Both the position numbers and the translations under genes were made by a program. The notes beneath the pieces were generated by a model, which ran no database searches, was not told where the DNA came from, and saw only the letters and a program-made list of their open reading frames with translations. Shown in pieces: positions 59,111 through 64,000 of a stretch of DNA of 64,000 nt (positions are counted from its first letter, which is position 1; each line of letters opens with the position of its first letter). This DNA is from Nannochloropsis salina CCMP1776 (Eukaryota; Sar; Eustigmatophyceae; Eustigmatales; Monodopsidaceae), in the NCBI GenBank assembly GCA_004565275.1, contig SDOX01000005.1, forward strand, positions 1,338,765 to 1,402,764, in the 5' to 3' direction.

Positions 59111-59602
59111 AAGATGGATTGAACCATATAGCTCATGTGATACTACACGGAAGTAAGTAGACTTGGGCAGAGGTACTTGAGATGATTTTCAGCGCATCAA
59201 GACACGAGTCCTTCCTCTGGGCCGCGTGCTACATGGGCTTGCCGGCCGCAAACGGCTTCCAATGCCATGAAGAAGCGCATGCTTACCGACGGCGAGACAC
59301 CCTCGAGACGCGGTTACTGGCCCTAGCTGTACGACTCGATCCTTCGTAGAAGACACACGCACACAAAGAACCAAGACGACCTGCCTGTTGCGCTCACCTG
59401 GGTCCCACCCAGGAGACGCTGAAGTCAGCAGAGAAGAGGCTGCTGGATTAGGGATAGACAAGCCAACACTAAGGTGATGTGAGCCCAGAAAATAGTCTTG
59501 GCCTGATACTCGATTTTACGTGAGACTTGTAAAATTAGAAAAGGAAAAGAAAGTGAAGTACAGAATAAGGTTTTCCCGTTACGTGAGGTACTATTACTTT
59601 GC
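59111..59602. repeat. Dispersed repeat, copy 2 (partner 56164-56607)
   Basis: Direct-orientation second copy, about 490 bases, with extra short insertions (near 59305, 59350 and 59385-59430) relative to copy 1. It starts at the same TGGATTGAACC and ends near a shared CTATTACTTTGC / GATTACTTTGC. Confidence 0.85.
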
Positions 59603-59975
59603 GATATACAACTCAGATGCTTGTTACTTTACATATGAAAATACTTTTTCTTTTCAAGCCATTTAATACACAGACATGCTTCATAAGGCGCGATTTACAG
59701 AGGAAGTATATGACAGGCCAAAATTTAAAAGACTGATCCAGAAGAAAACGTACAACTGCTATCGAGGATGGCCTTATATTTTGCTCTGTAGCAGCTCCCA
59801 TCGAAACTGCGTGAAAGGAGTTCACATACGTGCCCACGCGGAAGGTAAATGAGAAAACGAACCACGTCGAGGAAGTTCAAGGTAATGACGCCATCTCCTT
59901 TGGATTTACACACGCCCAGACTGGCGAGATCGCACCGCCCAACATGCCAGAAGTTTCCGATTCCTTCGCGGAATA

Positions 59976-60221
59976 ATGCCAATGTCTCTCCCCTTCCAAC
60001 TTCTTTCTCAGGCACACGCCTCACCTCCAACTTCCGACATGCTCACATCGGGTCATTCAACCATCTTGCTTGTCGACCCGCGTCTCTTCCTCGGCCCAGG
60101 CGTGAACGGCCGCGCTGAAGCCTCGGCTATTCTCGGCTTTCTCAATGCTCTGCTTGCTGCCATGTCCATCGTTATCGCTCTTGCTGCACGGCGGTTCTCG
60201 AGCTATGCCGGCAAAGGATGA
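59976..60221 (+). CDS. Possible small single-TM protein
   Basis: An 81-codon frame ending AILGFLNALLAAMSIVIALAARRFSSYAGKG, i.e. one hydrophobic helix and a short basic tail. A start at 60039 (MLTSGHSTILLVD) would give a 61-residue form. Third-position GC is high compared with the flanks, which hints at coding. Not recognised; a last exon of a spliced gene is also possible, and a weak minus-strand frame overlaps its 5' side. Confidence 0.3.
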   Translation: MPMSLPFQLLSQAHASPPTSDMLTSGHSTILLVDPRLFLGPGVNGRAEASAILGFLNALLAAMSIVIALAARRFSSYAGKG

Positions 60222-60512
60222 CAGCTGTCGAACACAGGCTTGGATCGTGCCTGGTTGAGGAAATAATTGTAGGAATGTAAACGTTTGCATCCAACCGACG
60301 GACCAAGAGATGGGGGCGAGAGAATTCGAGGAGAGCACAGGAAGGGACGAAAGAGGACCGAAGGGGCAGGGGGGAAGGAAAAGGGACGACCCTATCCGAG
60401 GCAAGCTCCTCAACACACGGCAAGCGCACGTTCAGAAGCTGCGAGCACGGAGGGTGCCTTGGCTCTGGTGAGTTCGCTGGCCTCTCGGGTAAGGATGCAT
60501 GTTCCTCGTGTC

Positions 60513-61668
60513 CTAGTGCCGCTGCAAGAGCTCCTCCTCCTCCTCCAGCGTTTCCCCTACCTCGTCCTTCCTCCCTCTTCCCGCGGGTTCCTCCTCCCCA
60601 ATTACAAGGGACGGGCTTGACAATGCTCCCTCCCACGCTGCCTCCCGCCTCTTTACCCGCACGTCATCCGCCTGACCGTCTGCGTCGCCCCCCTTATCTT
60701 CCTTCACCGCGTCCTCCTTCCTGTCTGCCACCCGTCGGTTCGCCCGTTCCAATGTCCAATTTTCCAAGGCGTACGCGGGCCGGTATCCCCCCTCCACTCT
60801 GCGTAACGCCGGATTGCGGACGGTGGTCCGCGTGTCCCCCAAGGAGGTGTACCCCTCGTCGTACAACCGGCAGTACGGGAGGGAAAATCGACGTAAAAAG
60901 TCCCAGATCTGCCCGTAATCCCACGTGAGAAGGGGGTTGACTCGGAGAAAAACGGGCCAACCGGGTGATGAAGGTTCCAGGTGCTCGCTTTCCACTATCG
61001 AGCGGTCGAGCATTAAGGGGAAAAGGAAAGAGGGGAGGGATGAAGGAAATGAGGGAGGAAGGGAGGGACCGAGATAGGAAGGATATGAAGGAGAGGTCAG
61101 CGACACCAGTGCCATGCGTCCTTCATGAAGAGGAAAGTAGTACATGCCATCCGTCCGCATATTGTCACCCCCTCCCTTCTTCTTCCCTCCCTCCCTTCCT
61201 CCCTCCCTCCCTCTTCCACGCACACGAGTGGGGATCACCGCGCCGGACGCCCAGGAAGACGGCTTTCAATCCTTTTTTCTCCACCAGGTCCCGCATCCCG
61301 TCCTTGAAAGAGGTCCCCGCGGGGTAGGTCGTGTACGTGACATGATGATCTTCGGATATTTTGGCCATGAACGAGATCACTTCTGGAAAATCCCCGTGTT
61401 CGGGCGAGAAATATAGGACTTTTAGTCGCCCGCCAGCCTCTCCCTCTGCAACGCCTCGCAACCGTAGCGCAAGTTGCACCAAATAAAGAACCACGCAGGC
61501 ATCTTTTCCTCCGTTGAACGTCAGCGCCAGCATTTCGAGGGGGAAAAGAGTTAGGACCGTACAGATCAAGTCAAGCGCACGCTGAATCTGCCCTCGCAAA
61601 GCCTCGTTGTGAGGGTTGGCAGCTGAGCCCTCCAACGGTTGGGAGACGAAGGCCTGGAGCGAATCCAT
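60513..61668 (-). CDS. FAD1: FAD synthase (FMN adenylyltransferase, PAPS-reductase fold), 2 exons
   Basis: Transfers AMP from ATP to FMN to give FAD. Exons 61668-61224 and 60994-60513 join in phase to about 308 aa, matching the PAPS-reductase-type domain of yeast Fad1 and human FLAD1. Motifs: PP-loop-like [45 protein letters not shown] (split by the intron just after), then [55 protein letters not shown] and YRPAYALEN. There is no molybdopterin-binding domain, so it is the fungal-type short form. A 90-residue acidic/basic C-tail ends [10 protein letters not shown]. The ATG gives [16 protein letters not shown]; an upstream leader exon cannot be excluded. Confidence 0.9.
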
Positions 61669-62782
61669 ATAGTATGCAGAGGTCTCTTTATATTTCTCTG
61701 GATCTTTTGAATTATATGTAAAAAGACCAATCTGATGTGTATTATGGGCACACTAGAATGGAGGGAGCGGGTCCTTCTCCACGTACTCACTTGGGATTGA
61801 TGCAGTAATGGCAGCAAACCTGAAGAACGAAAAAGAAACAAACATCAGCATGACTTGCTTCCGAACAGCCAGTCACGAGTACCACACTGACACGTATCTG
61901 GCAGATTCTTCCATGCGTGTTCCACCAGCCCTGCTCCTTCTTTCACCTTTGTGGGCGTGCCAGCTGGAAACGGAACATTTGTATTATAAGGAGCGATCTC
62001 GTTGCTTGCCAGCGAGGCCCCCGTTAAGCGACATGTCCAACCCCTTTCCTGTTTAAAATTCATCAAAACGGCATCCATGTCATGATCCCGTGCCTGTACA
62101 TTCAAAATACATGTGCAGCACGAGGGCATTGCATCTTGTTTTTCAAAAATTGCACAATGCCCCGGGCGACCTTGAGTTGTGTCTTAATGTTCCCAAACCT
62201 CGCGTCCGGCTGGTGAGACAATCGGACGCGAAAACACCCACATGGTGACATTTCCAAAATTATCCCGGTTTTATCCCGGTGCGCATCAATTTTTTTTTAG
62301 TTATCTTCGTGCGTATGATATTTGCAAGTACGGGAGTCGGCACGAGGTAATGGATTTCAGGAAGCACACAAGAAAGAACTCGAACGATCGTATTCTTTGG
62401 GGGGGGAGGTGGTCGAGACCTGTAGAAGAAATGTGCAGCCATCTCCACGAACCTCTTTGTCTCCCTTTCAATCGTAACCTTGTAGCCTTCGTTGTCGGAC
62501 AGCTTTTCTCACAGGCTGCAGGGGGCAGTGGCGCATTTCTTCAATTGCTGTGTCCCAATTTGGCCTCACAGCGCGCTTTCGCCGCCCTCTCTGAACCCCT
62601 GGGCCCATAGAAAGTTTGCGTCTAATCAAATAATAAAACCCAGCACACAACCAGGCACTTAAAAGTCTTGTCTTCGAATCGCAAAGCGACACTCGTGCTA
62701 CTTTTCTGCTGCCAGACGAATTTCGAATCGCATACTTGTTCGAGTGCAGCGCCTTCTCACTTTGAAGCCTGTAGCATCTTCA
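61669..62782. promoter_or_regulatory. Divergent region, FAD synthase (-) / sulfotransferase (+)
   Basis: About 1.1 kb. A minus-strand frame at 62129-61845 (DHDMDAVLMNFKQERGW, ASNEIAPYNTNVPFPAGT) reads somewhat like protein and could be an exon of a small gene with a following Cys-rich piece near 61835-61795 (VCCHYCINPK), but the model does not close. Otherwise nothing is seen. Confidence 0.35.
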
Positions 62783-64000
62783 ATGACATCCAACATTCCA
62801 AGAACTTTTCCATGCTTTAGACGGGCATTGACCATCATGACCGCGCTCGCCGTGGGATTTGGCGTCCTCTTTACAAACATGTATGCCCCCAGAAATGCTG
62901 CCACCACGGAAATGTCTGCCCGGGGTTTGCATTCGCAGACCGCCAAGACTCGACTGAGGATCGGCGACGTGACCGCATTAGCTAAAGCCCCCTTTGCTCA
63001 CTGGGCCAAGGCGGACGCAAGCGGTGCGTCAAGGACGTCCATGGACACTCAAGATATCACCAGAAAGCGCAAGAATGAGGAAGTGGAAAAAATGGAGGCG
63101 AAAGAACCTTTGGTGGGAGGCAGCCTGTGGCGTGCTTTGGAAGCAGAGTTACGGGAGCGCCCTGATTTCGAAGCTTTGACATCCACCAAATCCGTGCGCC
63201 CTTTTCGAACACAGGCCAAAATGGCACAGACACAGGCTTGTTTCCGGGCGCGCAAGGGCACCGCTTTCTTGTTGCACATGCGAAAAGCAGGTGGAACGAC
63301 CTTACGGAATTATCTGAGTGCCTTGGTGAAGAATGCCCGCGAACAACTGGTTTACGTGGCCGAAGGGCGGACTTTCAATGTGTCCTGCTTCCATGACCAG
63401 GGTGAGATGATGATTTTGACCTCCCTGCGACAGCCTCTGGCGCGGATCTTGTCCTCCTACTGGTACGAAGGTCGGTACGATTATAAACCTGCCCCTTTGG
63501 TGCCCGGCACGGACCCCGCCTTGGCTGCCGCGATCTACGACGAGACCAAGGCGAAGGCCGCCGTGCCCCTTTCCTTCCAAGACTGGGTTCGGTACGTCCG
63601 GCAGATGGATTACGTCCGCTGGACCCGGGCCAGTGCGCGGGGAGTCTGGTACTCGGTGGACAATTACTACGTGCAAACGTTGACAAACCGATACCGACAT
63701 AACACCTACGCAGAGGTGGGAAAGCACGACTACGAGCTGGCCCGACGCATCCTCGCGAGTTTTGACGTGGTGATGATCACGGAATGGATGGGGTGGGCGA
63801 ACCAGACGGCTTACGTGCAAGAGAGCTTGGGGGAAAAGGGGAAGGATCCTAGCAGGGGGATGAACCAGAGGAACAAGCTGATCCGCGTGCGTGACGACAC
63901 GGAAATCGACCGGGAGATGTTTGCGTCGGTCTGGCGGGCCAATACGTGGGACTTACTCCTGTATGAATTTGCGAAAAATCTGGTGACGGAACGTTTGGCG
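62783..64000 (+). CDS. Type II membrane sulfotransferase, 3' end outside window
   Basis: Open from the ATG at 62783 to the window end (406 codons, no intron seen). Layout of a Golgi carbohydrate sulfotransferase: short cytosolic part with basic residues, one TM helix (ALTIMTALAVGFGVLFTNMY, residues about 15-35), a stem of about 130 residues, then a PAPS-dependent catalytic domain. The 5'-phosphosulfate loop is GTAFLLHMRKAGGTTLRNYL (about residue 165) and the 3'-phosphate site LTSLRQPLARILSSYWYE (about 215), followed by SVDNYYVQTLTNRY, seen in fungal/algal and 2-O-sulfotransferase-like enzymes. The acceptor sugar is not determinable; a role in sulfated cell-wall or glycoprotein glycans is inference. 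Confidence 0.82.
   Translation, partial: MTSNIPRTFPCFRRALTIMTALAVGFGVLFTNMYAPRNAATTEMSARGLHSQTAKTRLRIGDVTALAKAPFAHWAKADASGASRTSMDTQDITRKRKNEEVEKMEAKEPLVGGSLWRALEAELRERPDFEALTSTKSVRPFRTQAKMAQTQACFRARKGTAFLLHMRKAGGTTLRNYLSALVKNAREQLVYVAEGRTFNVSCFHDQGEMMILTSLRQPLARILSSYWYEGRYDYKPAPLVPGTDPALAAAIYDETKAKAAVPLSFQDWVRYVRQMDYVRWTRASARGVWYSVDNYYVQTLTNRYRHNTYAEVGKHDYELARRILASFDVVMITEWMGWANQTAYVQESLGEKGKDPSRGMNQRNKLIRVRDDTEIDREMFASVWRANTWDLLLYEFAKNLVTERLA

Overview
The window looks like nuclear DNA of a small, GC-rich, plastid-bearing stramenopile, most likely a eustigmatophyte of the Nannochloropsis/Microchloropsis type. The reasons are short introns packed with (GGGA)n/(TCCC)n runs, gene-dense alternating strands, proteins with signal peptide plus transit-like leaders, a plant/algal-type primase-helicase (Twinkle), and SET-domain and alpha-SNAP genes of algal character. 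This species call is inference; no ribosomal or organellar marker is present. No virus-like element, CRISPR array, rRNA or convincing tRNA was seen. LAYOUT. 0-14 kb: ordinary housekeeping genes: a B-box/DUF2009 protein (+, 8 exons), alpha-SNAP (-, 8 exons including a 17-nt microexon), a mitochondrial-type acetyl-CoA acetyltransferase (+, 1 exon) and MCM3 (-, 16 exons). 14.2-16.3 kb: peptide:N-glycanase (+). 16.3-33.5 kb: a rearranged, segmentally duplicated region. It contains two related secreted-protein genes (here S1, 21.5-24.6 kb, and S2, 28.7-31.2 kb, both -), a surviving last exon of a third (S3, 17.2-17.4 kb), two extra copies of the tail of the Twinkle gene (one inverted), fragments of the N-glycanase gene, and three copies of a 2-kb AT-richer intergenic block. 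S1 carries a right-handed beta-helix domain and S2 an unrelated jelly-roll-like domain; both are joined by a Pro-Thr-rich linker to the same bacterial-looking C-terminal module. 33.3-36.0 kb: the intact Twinkle primase-helicase (-). 36.7-54.9 kb: a coiled-coil nuclear-type protein, a small Mediator-like protein, an MFS sugar transporter of the MFSD4/NaGLT1 type, a two-TM coiled-coil membrane protein, an Lsm2-like protein with a long acidic leader, a plastid-type SET methyltransferase (Rubisco LSMT/SETD3 group), glyoxalase II, and a protein kinase fused to a possible macro-like domain. 55-60.3 kb: a lower-GC stretch with few genes, two copies of a dispersed repeat and one plastid- or ER-directed protein of unknown function. 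60.5-64 kb: FAD synthase (-) and the 5' part of a membrane-bound sulfotransferase (+, runs off the end). HOW IT FITS TOGETHER. The housekeeping genes are unrelated to each other and mostly arranged head-to-head or tail-to-tail. The most unusual part is 16-33.5 kb, where tandem and inverted duplication, domain exchange at an intron and apparent homogenisation have produced a small family of chimeric extracellular proteins between the N-glycanase and Twinkle genes. Exon boundaries were read by eye from GT/AG sites and reading phase; most multi-exon models close in phase over their whole length, which is the main support for them.
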